Positions 1 through 7,698 of a DNA stretch of 18,558 nt are shown here, in pieces (positions within the stretch are counted from its first letter, which is position 1; each line of letters starts with the position of its first letter). The translations under genes and the position numbers were made by a program. The notes below the pieces were generated by a model. That model was not told the origin of the DNA, did not search any database, and saw nothing but the letters and a program-made list of their open reading frames with translations. This DNA is from Nitrospirota bacterium (lineage in GTDB: Bacteria; Nitrospirota; Nitrospiria; Nitrospirales; UBA8639), in assembly GCA_003233615.1 (NCBI GenBank), contig QIMB01000333.1, forward strand, positions 1 through 18,558. The letters run 5' to 3'.

Positions 1-1795
1 GGACTTCCCTATTTAGCACAATACCTCTTGTATTTAAATCTCTCCTGAGATGCGTCACTACATAATTAGCAAAAGCCTCTTCGTCTTGGGGGGTGGCATT
101 AGGTTTATAAGGATTATTCCAGAGAAATTGTGCCTGGGGTATCTCTTCCTGTAGTAGGGCTTGAAGTCGTTCCAGTGATTCAACAAGTACCTGGAGCAGT
201 TGATCTCCATTCTGGACCAAACGCAACTCACTGTCATTAGCAAGCTTCACAATATCCTGCGGTCGAGCTGGAATCCATGTAGCTCGACGGGTTTCAGCCT
301 CGGCGTCTGCTTGAACAGTTTTGAGCCAATCTAGTTCAGGGAATTTCTGCTGAAGCTTTCTGATGGCTGCACAGGCATGAACACTTCCTCGATGAATTAA
401 GAGCTGGATGATGGCGTTGCGCCACATATCAACATAATCAAGAGGCTCACAATGATAGGCTTCACCACTCGGGTGTTGAGGCACTTCAAAATGTCGTGTG
501 AGCCATACATACAAATCGGCAAGTTGCTCTTCATTGAGACGATGCCCTATTGACGCATAATCGCTGCCAATACCAAAGATAACTTGCTTGCCGAATTCTT
601 CATCCTGTTGAATAGCCGGCCACACGGTTGCCCATCCAGCATCATGTGTGTCCACCATCAGGGTTTGTGCTGTGATTATTGCCTTGGCCTTTTCTGCATC
701 AGTTTGTGGAAGCGGAAGAGAAAGGAGGGATTCTGCAAAAGATCTTGCGTCAGCGTTGTCATGGGCAAACAATACACTCAGCAAAGAGCCCATAGATTTC
801 GGTGGGATCGCGCTGTCTTTAGAAAATCGTAAAAGCAGATTGGCGACCTGATCATCCCAAATGCCATTTAATTCTGTGGCAACACTTATCGTCCCTCCTT
901 TTTCGATTAATTTTTCTAGCAGCTTTTCCGCCACATTTAATACAGTGTGCGGAGATTTGCTGTAGGCAAGCTTTAGTAATTCATCTTTAACGGCCCTCGC
1001 CTCTTCGCCATCAAGAAATGGGAATGAGACAATAATTGGACACCATTTCTCAATTTGAACTGACGTCAATCCATGTAAGACTTCTGGTTTAATTTTGAGA
1101 AGAAAGACGAGGGCGCAATAACCCGACAAAACTCGAAACTTCCATGTTCCAGTCCCCAGCCAATCGGCGGTGGCAGATGTCTGAAGCAAAATGAAAGCCT
1201 CCGCTGCACCAACAATTCTTTCTTGAATTGTCTGATCGGCAGACACCCAACCCGGCAGTTTCATCACGTCCCATTTATATCTTGGATCCTCTTGTGTAGC
1301 ATTAGCTTCAAAAGACAGTGCATGATGAAGTTGCGGCCACTCAGCCGAATCCTGGGCTTCACATTTTTCAAGGGCCGCTATCACTTGTTCCGCTGGAGAA
1401 GGCACAAGCCTAGACTGCTCTCTTCTTATCCTCCGCTCCTCGTTTTGTTGATGTTGAGCCATCGCGTGTCTTGCTTGTCCTGAGTCGAGGATTATCGGCT
1501 CCCATAAGAAATTGAATTTTTCTGCGATCACTGAATGTCGCTGGCATGCGTCATAAATTAGCTCTAGCTGAGTAATATTATTCCGCATATATAATTGTTT
1601 CAGGATACGCCCGATGGCTTCTTGAGCCTTTCTATTTGAAAAACCATCAAGGCAGGAAATGAGCCACTCGAAATCCTCTAAAAATACGAGAGGTGTCTCC
1701 AAAAAAACGAGCCAGTCTATGGCGCTTTCAGTTTCTTGCTCTACGAGAGAAAAGATGGCCTCTAACAAACTGCGCCTTTTATTCTGATCTTGCCT
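1..1795 (-). CDS. C-terminal half of the NACHT/HEAT protein, frameshifted, runs off left edge
   Basis: On the minus strand the frame whose codons begin just past the stop of the upstream gene is open for 597 codons with no stop until the window edge; I checked every codon of this frame. It has no credible start of its own. It is reached from the preceding ORF by dropping one T of the T7 run (plus strand A7, 1796-1802). The product is helical, HEAT-like and rich in Leu, Glu and Ala. Near the edge it contains YVDMWRNAIIQLLI, RRATWIPARPQDIVKLA and RDLNTRGIVLNREV. From memory, the last type of segment precedes a nuclease-like RTDI...(I/V)EVK motif in bacterial NACHT proteins; that motif would lie beyond the window. 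What is seen is an uninterrupted frame; the nuclease ending is inferred. Confidence 0.8.
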
Positions 1796-3824
1796 AAAAA
1801 AAGAGGCGATTCGGCTCTCCTGATCGGCCTTGGACAAGCTCATCGTGGTGCTTCAGTCTGGATGCCACGAACTTGGCCAATCCCTCCGTCACTCCTGGCA
1901 CATCCATATTTTCCCATGCCATCTTTACAACCCCATCCATCAGAGCTTCCAAAGAAGAATTCATCTCATGTCGAGGCTGCTCCAAATTGGTCACGAATTC
2001 GAGGGCTGGAACTAAATCCTGTGGCTCCAGATTATCAATGATTTCTGAAGAAATAAGCATTCTGTAAACACCGATTAATGTTTCATCTTTTGGTGGCTTC
2101 AGGAGGGCGAATAATTCTCGGGCTGTGGTATACGCCGGCCACAAAGCTCTGAGTACACTGCCCTTAAGTTCATCCTGAAGGTCGTCAACATTCTCTGCAA
2201 AAGCTAAGGGCTTGAGGTTTTCCCTCGTTTCATCGTCGCCTATTTCCCCGATGGCAGAAGCAGCTTGTACTCGTATCTGTAAATTGTCGGATGTATCAAG
2301 TGCCACTGCCAGCAAGACATCATTCAGGATTTTGGTGTTGCAAGATTCCGCAATGTCTATGGCTACACGTCTTACGATTACCCCCTTTGTCTTATCGGCA
2401 ACATAGGGACGAAGTTGGTCTGCTAAGTCTGGATGGGCCAAATTCTTGTAGTGCTCGCGATCACGGTCAAAGATGTTCTTTCTATCATAGAATTGTAACA
2501 ATGCTTCGGCCAAAGCAGCCCTACGTTGAGAATCTCCTGTGGCTACTTCACTTCTCAGCAACAGAACCGGCTCAGACTCTACAATGATCCGAGAAATTTC
2601 TGGAATCATTCCAGCTAGCCATGCAGCCGTTTCACTCAACTGCGGAACGATTTTTTCAGCTAGATCATCTGGATGGGTGATTAGGTCCCTGATCTGAGAA
2701 ATCGAAACTTCGTGCTTCTTCAAATACCATGCAGCCAAAAATTCAGCATAGGTTTGATGTCCCCAACCTGTCTGGTTCGGACCGCGAGTTGAAAAAAGAC
2801 CGGTGCCTAGAGTTTCTAGAATTTCTTTTTCGCCGACGTTGAACCGAATGCCGTTATCTGGTTCCTCCCCACCCGTCAATCCCCGGATAGCGACATCTTC
2901 GTTAGAAGATTCAGCTGGGTTTGTTCCTGAAAAAACAGCATTTCGATTCCCAAAGATCATGCAAGCCGCGATTCGAGCTGACACGGCCAGACGTTGCTCC
3001 GCAGTAAGTTCTCCTTTGTATCCAGCTACCCTTCGACTTTCGCCTGTCTCGGTAGCAAGTAATCGACATCCTTCCAGATAAAGATCGGTCTGAGAGTTTG
3101 GCAGACTTCCCTGTTGTCGATACACCGATAGCAGAAAGTTTAAGGTGACAGGCTTGATAGCAAATGGGACCACGGCTGAATATTCGACCTGGTTAAAAAA
3201 GAGTTCTGCGTCTAAGCCTGAAACTCTGGCCGCTTCCTCGACATCCTTTTTCCTGAGCGGAGCTAAAACATAGTGGCTGACCTCATCATCTTTGCCAATC
3301 CATTTCGCGAGACTATTGCCAAGTAACTCCGGCCACTCTAGTGTCCTACAGGCAATTCTGAGATAAAGACGTTCAGAGGGTAGTTTCTCGACCTTATCTG
3401 CGAGCCAGGCAGCTAAGACGTTGATCGACAATAAGCCTTCATCCAAGCTGTCCAAGAAAAGATGCAAAGTATGTGTCCCAGCTAACCACTCCTTGAAAGT
3501 GGAGCTTTCAGAAATGTCAGCCGCTAGGTGGCTATCTGTATTGTAAGAGCGGAGATTGATGAAGAGATACTTCTCGTTTGAACTATTCTGTCTTTTCCCC
3601 CATATAGTCTCCTGCTCTGAAAAAAAAGTGGATTTTCCCATGCCTGGATCGCCGAGGAGGACAAGTGCTTTCAACGCAGAAATTTCTTCGAATGATACGA
3701 CATGCTTATTCCAGAATCGGGTTGATTCGGAATCAGGGTCAGGAAGGTACCCGTCATCTGCCAGATTTAGGCTGGTTCCCCTTGGGTACCAAAAACGCTT
3801 CCAATTGAAACGAATATTGCTCAT
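1794..3824 (-). CDS. NACHT/STAND-family NTPase with HEAT-like repeats (N-terminal part, frameshifted)
   Basis: The ORF encodes 676 residues beginning MSNIRFNWKRFW. A Walker A P-loop (GDPGMGKST) lies at residues 58-66. A Walker B with the extended acidic pattern typical of NACHT domains (LFLDSLDEG) is at 122-130, followed by a sensor-like RIACR at about 156-160. After the winged-helix region, residues from about 480 show HEAT-like repeats (VRRVAIDIAESC, IRVQAASAIGEIGDD). There is no effector domain before the NTPase, so the effector is expected at the C-terminus. The ORF stops at a TAG created within the A7/T7 run, and the continuation lies in the next frame. Such proteins act as NLR-like sensors in phage defence; that role here is inferred. 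No good Shine-Dalgarno site precedes the ATG, and no defence partner gene is visible upstream. Confidence 0.85.
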   Translation of the reverse strand: MSNIRFNWKRFWYPRGTSLNLADDGYLPDPDSESTRFWNKHVVSFEEISALKALVLLGDPGMGKSTFFSEQETIWGKRQNSSNEKYLFINLRSYNTDSHLAADISESSTFKEWLAGTHTLHLFLDSLDEGLLSINVLAAWLADKVEKLPSERLYLRIACRTLEWPELLGNSLAKWIGKDDEVSHYVLAPLRKKDVEEAARVSGLDAELFFNQVEYSAVVPFAIKPVTLNFLLSVYRQQGSLPNSQTDLYLEGCRLLATETGESRRVAGYKGELTAEQRLAVSARIAACMIFGNRNAVFSGTNPAESSNEDVAIRGLTGGEEPDNGIRFNVGEKEILETLGTGLFSTRGPNQTGWGHQTYAEFLAAWYLKKHEVSISQIRDLITHPDDLAEKIVPQLSETAAWLAGMIPEISRIIVESEPVLLLRSEVATGDSQRRAALAEALLQFYDRKNIFDRDREHYKNLAHPDLADQLRPYVADKTKGVIVRRVAIDIAESCNTKILNDVLLAVALDTSDNLQIRVQAASAIGEIGDDETRENLKPLAFAENVDDLQDELKGSVLRALWPAYTTARELFALLKPPKDETLIGVYRMLISSEIIDNLEPQDLVPALEFVTNLEQPRHEMNSSLEALMDGVVKMAWENMDVPGVTEGLAKFVASRLKHHDELVQGRSGEPNRLFF

Positions 3825-3901
3825 GTTGTTATTCTAGCCGGGTATCCACGAATCTTTCAGTTGCACATACCTTAACAGTGTGGTTCAAAGGCCCGGGTGG
3901 A

Positions 3902-3967
3902 CAGAATTTTACGGTGTTACTTCCACGGTATTTTCAGAATTTTACGGTGTTACTTCCACGGTATTTT
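3902..3967. repeat. Perfect 33-bp tandem duplication
   Basis: Two identical 33-bp units sit head to tail (3902-3934 and 3935-3967), each starting CAGAATTTTACGG and ending CACGGTATTTT. Each unit contains two ACGGT-type words about 15 bp apart. They lie 78 bp upstream of the NACHT gene start. They could be an upstream regulatory duplication or the remnant end of a mobile element; I recognise neither with confidence. Confidence 0.85.
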
Positions 3968-4108
3968 TATTAGGAGAATCACAAGGAAGTGAAAGCATTA
4001 TTTATTATAAAACATTTTCATAATTCGGATCACAATTGATTTGCAATGTTGAAGGGTGGTGGTTTTTCTGATGTTTGCCACCATTGGTAGGAGATAGCGT
4101 GCTTCAGG

Positions 4109-4142
4109 AATTGTGGGCTTCGCGTAGGCGAAGCCCACAATT
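4109..4142. terminator. Perfect 15-bp hairpin, possible bidirectional terminator
   Basis: Arms AATTGTGGGCTTCGC and GCGAAGCCCACAATT (4109-4123 and 4128-4142) pair perfectly around a GTAG loop. The stem is GC-rich with A/T ends, and TTTTC follows on the plus strand. It sits 22 bp beyond the stop codon of the small minus-strand gene at 4165-4254, where a terminator is expected. The T-tract on the minus side is weak, so a repeat-type palindrome is an alternative. Confidence 0.6.
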
Positions 4143-4164
4143 TTCGCTGAGGAGGGTGTCTTAG

Positions 4165-4254
4165 CTATTTTTTATCCTTCTTCTTTTTGGCTTCTTTGCT
4201 GGCTTTCTGTTTTTGACTTTTTTCTTTATCCTTTTTCCCGCCCTTGTCTCCCAT
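4165..4254 (-). CDS. 29-residue Lys-rich small protein (MGDKGGKKDKEK type)
   Basis: The start ATG at 4254 is preceded by AAAGGAG at a good spacing, which favours it over the longer in-frame reading that begins at 4383. The product starts MGDKGGKKDKEK and ends KKKKDKK; nearly half its residues are Lys. Tiny proteins beginning MGDK(G/S)... and rich in Lys and Gln are recurrent hypothetical proteins in proteobacteria and Nitrospira. No function is known to me. The charge suggests binding to nucleic acid or ribosomes, but that is only inference. Confidence 0.65.
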   Translation of the reverse strand: MGDKGGKKDKEKSQKQKASKEAKKKKDKK

Positions 4255-4490
4255 CGTGTTTCTCCTTTCTTTGTGAAAATAACCATATTTCTGTGAAGGA
4301 TGTGTCGAATCCCACTGGATTCTATGGCCGTGTATTGTTTTGTATTCAAGGGCAGGGTCTGATTTTACCATGAATAGGATCACTCATGATGAGGTTTCTT
4401 TTTCAATTTTTTAAAGTGAAGAGGAGCGAGAAGGTTAAATGTGACCGCCCCCTTCGTTTCGTGAACGAACTAAGACATTCTGGTTCAATC

Positions 4491-4667
4491 CTATCCATGC
4501 TTTAGACCAAGACCGAGTCTAATGAATAGCCAACATATGCCGCCAATAAATGCAATGGCGGCGGCGGGGCCGAGGGCGACGGGCCAGCCGTATGATTCGG
4601 CTATCCACTGTGTGAGTATTGGGGAAATGGTGCCACCCAAGTTGGCACCGATGATGAAGAGTCTTGT
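4491..4667 (-). pseudogene. Relic of an MFS transporter C-terminus
   Basis: The minus-strand frame ending in TAG at 4491-4493 encodes 56 codons including GANLGGTISPILTQWIAE, YGWPVALGPAAA and IGGICWLFIRLG. This matches the last helix region of the intact MFS gene at 5523-6869 (GANLGGTISPILTPWIAD, FGWPVALGLAAC, LGGLCWLMIRPG) residue for residue in most positions. Upstream of about 4667 the similarity stops abruptly, and the rest of the gene is absent. The two copies differ too much at DNA level for a recent duplication, so this is a diverged neighbour gene largely deleted. The vapBC promoter begins 16 bp beyond the break. Confidence 0.8.
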
Positions 4668-4682
4668 AAGTCCAAGTCACGT

Positions 4683-4711
4683 TTGACAGGTAGAGGCTGT
4701 CAGTCTAGTAT
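4683..4711 (+). promoter_or_regulatory. Sigma-70-type promoter of vapBC
   Basis: TTGACA (4683-4688), a spacer of exactly 17 bp, and TAGTAT (4706-4711) form a near-consensus promoter. The predicted transcription start is about 4718, giving a leader of about 25 nt to the vapB ATG at 4743. It is the strongest promoter-like sequence I see in the window. Confidence 0.75.
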
Positions 4712-4732
4712 TTATGTGTAGGCTTTACACAT
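4684..4732 (+). promoter_or_regulatory. Two palindromes over the vapBC promoter, candidate operators
   Basis: TGACAG-N7-CTGTCA (4684-4702) lies between the -35 and -10 boxes. ATGTGTA-N5-TACACAT (4714-4732) covers the expected transcription start. VapBC complexes typically repress their own promoter by binding short inverted repeats, so either or both may be operator sites. The second is the more likely on symmetry (7 perfect pairs, 19 bp in total). Confidence 0.55.
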
Positions 4733-4742
4733 GGAGGAGGTC

Positions 4743-4955
4743 ATGCCAACAAATTTAGATATAGAAGATGCCCTTGTGAATAAAGCCCTGAAGGCTGGTG
4801 GACTCCGCACTAAAAAAGAGACGGTCACGAAAGCCTTAGAAGAGTTCATTCAACGACGCCAACAACGGAAAATCCTTCGGGCGATGGGATCTATCGAATT
4901 CCGCGAAGGATGGGACTATAAAACTGATCGGCAAGATCGTGAATCTTGTCGTTGA
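4743..4955 (+). CDS. vapB: VapB-type antitoxin
   Basis: The 70-residue product begins MPTNLDIEDALVNKALK and contains GLRTKKETVTKALEEFI, the ribbon-helix-helix pattern of the VapB/DUF2191 group. Its C-terminus (MGSIEFREGWDYK) is the usual toxin-neutralising tail. The ATG at 4743 is chosen because GGAGGAG precedes it directly; the in-frame ATG at 4731 would leave no ribosome site. The gene overlaps vapC by 17 nt, which implies translational coupling. It should neutralise the toxin and repress the promoter at 4683-4711. Confidence 0.85.
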   Translation: MPTNLDIEDALVNKALKAGGLRTKKETVTKALEEFIQRRQQRKILRAMGSIEFREGWDYKTDRQDRESCR

Positions 4956-5352
4956 TACGTCTGTGTGGTCGTTAGTCCTTCGACGCCCTCACGTTGAAGC
5001 AACCCATCCCTTTGTTCAAGCCTTTCGATTTCATATCAACCAAGAAAACGGAATATTCTTGATTGGGAATATTCTTCAAGAACTGTTAGATGGAGTGAAA
5101 AATCAACGCACGTTTGATAATCTTGTGAAAATTCTTCAACCATTTCCGCTTCTTGCTGTCACACGAGATACACATATTTCTGCTTCATTATTGCGAAATA
5201 CTTGCCGGTCCAAAGGCATTCAGTCTGGCCCCGTTGACTGTCTTATTGCTGCGGCATGTCTCGAACATGGCTTCCCGCTACTCACCACCGATTGTGATTT
5301 CACCTACATCGTCAACCATTCCGACTTAGTCGTCCTCCCTGTAGCGAGCTGA
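4939..5352 (+). CDS. vapC: VapC-type PIN-domain ribonuclease toxin
   Basis: The 137-residue product starts at GTG and reads MNLVVDTSVWSLVLRR. It has the PIN acidic residues in order: D6 in VVDTSVW, E48 in LQELLDG, D100 in GPVDCLIAA and D118 in LLTTDCDF. All four metal-binding positions are kept, so the enzyme is probably active. PIN toxins of this group cut tRNA or rRNA and stop translation when free of VapB. The start lies inside the end of vapB. The pair sits between a transporter relic and an intact transporter, consistent with insertion of a mobile toxin-antitoxin cassette. Confidence 0.9.
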   Translation: MNLVVDTSVWSLVLRRPHVEATHPFVQAFRFHINQENGIFLIGNILQELLDGVKNQRTFDNLVKILQPFPLLAVTRDTHISASLLRNTCRSKGIQSGPVDCLIAAACLEHGFPLLTTDCDFTYIVNHSDLVVLPVAS

Positions 5353-5522
5353 TGTGCTCATATCTGAGCTCTATTCTATAACATTCAAATACCTAATGAT
5401 CCCTGAGACCAGATTGTTGTTTCCAGCCATAGGGGGGCAATTATTAGAGGTAGCCCTATTCAGGTTTGTATAGTTTTTTCAATTGATTGACAAACATTTT
5501 TGTGGCGGGTGGGGAATGATTC
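5353..5522. other. Intergenic gap between convergent vapC and the MFS gene
   Basis: This 170-bp stretch separates two converging genes. I see no ORF, no convincing hairpin with a T-tract and no repeat in it. Confidence 0.5.
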
Positions 5523-6869
5523 TCATGTTTGTAATCCTTGTCCTGGCCGAATCATCAACCAACATAATCCACCAAGTAGTGCAATACATGCAGCCAAGCC
5601 GAGGGCGACAGGCCAGCCGAAGATGTCGGCGATCCAGGGTGTGAGGATCGGAGAAATTGTGCCGCCTAAATTGGCTCCAGTGTTCATGATGCCTGACAAG
5701 GTGCCTGCATGAGCTTTTGAGAGATCTGTCGCGGACGACCAAAACGGGCCGACGGTGAAATAGAGCCACCCCGCGCCTAAGGAAAGAAAGAAGATGGCGG
5801 GATAAGCGGCTTCGATATTTGCGCCGATGATGATGAAAAATGCGGCGAAGATCATTCCTGTTCCACCGACGATGGCTCGGCCCCAATTGATGCCGTATTG
5901 TTCTGCCAGGCGGTCGGTGACCCATCCGCCAAGTGGACAAAATATGGTCATGGCAATGAACGGACCAGAAGCGAAGAAGGCTCCTTGCAGGATCGCGAAT
6001 CCTCTAACATTCACGAGATATAAATAGAACCAGGACATGTAGACATAGGCGACGTATCCCAAACATGTGTAACTCAGGGTGAGCCACCAGACGGTCGGGG
6101 TGCGGAGGATGGATTTCCAGGGGACGGTATCTGATTGGTGATTTTCCCCCTCACCCTGGCCCTCTCCCCTCGAGGGGAGAGGGGATATTGGGATTTTCAG
6201 AGATTTTCCTTCAATGATGGCGGCTTCGGCTTCGTTGACGTGGGTATGTTGGCAGGGGAAGTCTCTGGCATACCAATACCACAAGAGGGCGATGGCAATG
6301 CCAAGCAGTCCTGCGGCATAAAAGGCTGTTTGCCAGCCATAGTTCACCATGATCCAGGCGGTGACCGGGGGTGTGAGAGCTGAGCCAATCCCGATGCCGC
6401 CAATGGTGATGCCGATGCCTAAGCCGCGTTCTTGGGGTGGATGCCAATTCGCGATGGCACGATTGAAGTTGGGCAACGCAGCAGCTTCACCAATGCCAAT
6501 GAGAAATCGCACGACCATGAGTGAGCCCATGATGCCGATCATATTTACGAGCGGGAGGGTGGGGGCAATGGCGGTGAGAGCAGTGAAGATTGACCACCAA
6601 ATCACCGCACACGTGAGGACGCGGCGGGGTCCCCATCGATCGCCCATCCATCCTCCAGGCACTTGAAAGAGTGCATACCCAAAGACAAATGCGGAAAAAA
6701 TCCATCCCATTTGAATGTCGGAAATGCCCAAGGCTGGCATCATGTGCCGGGCGGTGACGGAGATGTTGACCCGATCAATGTAGGTGATGATGCTGATGAG
6801 GAGGAGAAGGCCGAGGATTCTCCAACGAATGCGAGTGGGTTGAGTGGAATGGGATGGCGTGAGGGTCAT
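5523..6869 (-). CDS. MFS transporter, anion:cation symporter type
   Basis: The 448-residue protein has the twelve-helix hydrophobic pattern of the major facilitator superfamily. Family marks are YIDRVNISVTARHM at residues 30-43 and the loop 2-3 motif GGWMGDRWGPRRV at about 72-84. The final helices carry IMNTGANLGGTISPILTPW. This pattern is that of the ACS family (glucarate, galactonate, phthalate or sialic acid type), which imports organic anions with protons. The substrate cannot be read from sequence. The central loop between helices 6 and 7 carries a Pro/Gly/Arg/Glu insert (SPLPSRGEGQGEG) encoded by a palindromic repeat. No clear ribosome site precedes the start. The gene follows a decayed gene on the same strand. 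Confidence 0.9.
   Translation of the reverse strand: MTLTPSHSTQPTRIRWRILGLLLLISIITYIDRVNISVTARHMMPALGISDIQMGWIFSAFVFGYALFQVPGGWMGDRWGPRRVLTCAVIWWSIFTALTAIAPTLPLVNMIGIMGSLMVVRFLIGIGEAAALPNFNRAIANWHPPQERGLGIGITIGGIGIGSALTPPVTAWIMVNYGWQTAFYAAGLLGIAIALLWYWYARDFPCQHTHVNEAEAAIIEGKSLKIPISPLPSRGEGQGEGENHQSDTVPWKSILRTPTVWWLTLSYTCLGYVAYVYMSWFYLYLVNVRGFAILQGAFFASGPFIAMTIFCPLGGWVTDRLAEQYGINWGRAIVGGTGMIFAAFFIIIGANIEAAYPAIFFLSLGAGWLYFTVGPFWSSATDLSKAHAGTLSGIMNTGANLGGTISPILTPWIADIFGWPVALGLAACIALLGGLCWLMIRPGQGLQT
6150..6189. repeat. Palindromic dispersed-type repeat inside the MFS coding sequence
   Basis: Positions 6160-6183 are a perfect 24-bp palindrome centred on CTCGAG, with arms CCCTCTCCCCTC and GAGGGGAGAGGG, flanked by CTCACCCTGG. 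Sequences of this type (CTCACCCTGGCCCTCTCCC) are dispersed repeats in many proteobacterial and related genomes. Here it is in frame and adds about 13 residues to a cytoplasmic loop of the transporter. Confidence 0.75.
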
Positions 6870-6896
6870 GAGGTAGGGTGAAGCGCGACGCTGACT

Positions 6897-7520
6897 TTAT
6901 GTTTGTTTCGATCTTCTTGAAGGAGTCTTTTGCTCAATACGTGTTGTAGCCAGTCGGTATTCATCTTTTTCCGTGGACACCATTCCGTCGAGTTTTGCGT
7001 TGAAGATTGCATCTAAGATGCGGCGATACGCTGGGCCTTTAGGGAGGTCCCTGTCCGCACGATCATGGCCGGTTTCATCGTACAGGGCAATGGCAAAGAC
7101 CGTGGCTTCCTCCGATGAGCAACTGAGCGATTATTCTTGAAGTGCTTCGACGATTAAGCTATTAGTAGACCCTACGGATTTTCGTTTGAGGAATTCTGCA
7201 CGTTTGCCAAGCGGGTTGGTTGGTTCCAGCAGGTGGTGGACTCATATGTGGATAGAAATCGATTGATTTTTAAGCGCTTTTTCTATACGACCTACGCGAT
7301 CCTGCTGGCTGGCATCTACCAGAATGATTCGAGAAATATCTGCTAGGGATAGCTTGGCGACTGCAGTCAAAGGAAGTGGATGGAGAGTCACATAGGCTCG
7401 CTTACGAGACTGCGCGCCACCTGGTAGCACCAAATGGGCCTTGGGATACAGTGTGCGGGCCGCCACCATGGAAGCGACGCTGTCAAAGTCTGCTTCCAGG
7501 TGTGTCGTGATAATCTCCAT
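6897..7520 (-). pseudogene. Wreck of a DHH / poly(A)-polymerase-type tRNA nucleotidyltransferase
   Basis: The start at 7520 encodes MEIITTHLEADFDSVASMVAA and LADISRIILVDASQQDRVG, the N-terminal DHH phosphoesterase part of long DHH-CBS-poly(A)-polymerase fusions. A TGA at 7242-7244 falls just where the DHH motif should be (SIHI, stop, VHH). The same frame then continues to a TAA at 7131-7133 and on to 6897. That last part encodes LPKGPAYRRILDAIFNAKLDG, the C-terminal signature of the tRNA nucleotidyltransferase. Family members run to roughly 800-900 residues, but only about 200 codons remain, so the CBS and catalytic core were lost by an internal deletion. A-adding or CCA-adding function must be supplied elsewhere in the genome. 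Confidence 0.75.
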
Positions 7521-7572
7521 AGCCGGATATCATTTTAGCAGTGGTCATGCACTCTGGAAGACGGCATCAACG

Positions 7573-7601
7573 ACAATAATGTGTTTTTTTATCATTATTG
7601 T
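7573..7601. promoter_or_regulatory. 9-bp inverted repeat in the divergent intergenic region
   Basis: ACAATAATG (7573-7581) and CATTATTGT (7593-7601) pair perfectly around an 11-nt loop containing seven T. The repeat lies between the decayed minus-strand gene and the plus-strand histone-like gene. It could be an operator for the latter or part of a weak terminator; the evidence is only the symmetry. Confidence 0.35.
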
Positions 7602-7698
7602 GTTGATTGCAAGGCCTTCTCCATGGTAGATGGGAAATTCAGGAGGCGATCCGTGATCCACGGATCGGTTGTCGATCATATTTTCAGGAGGATGACAC

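Noticed and set aside
1790..3837. Several plus-strand ORFs of 61-98 codons opposite the NACHT gene
   Set aside because: All lie within the minus-strand coding frame, without ribosome sites or recognisable motifs.
3902..4142. CRISPR-like array
   Set aside because: There are only two contiguous 33-bp copies with no spacers, and the later hairpin is unrelated.
4165..4383. 72-residue version of the small Lys-rich protein
   Set aside because: The upstream 43 codons have no ribosome site and look non-coding, while the inner ATG at 4254 has AAAGGAG.
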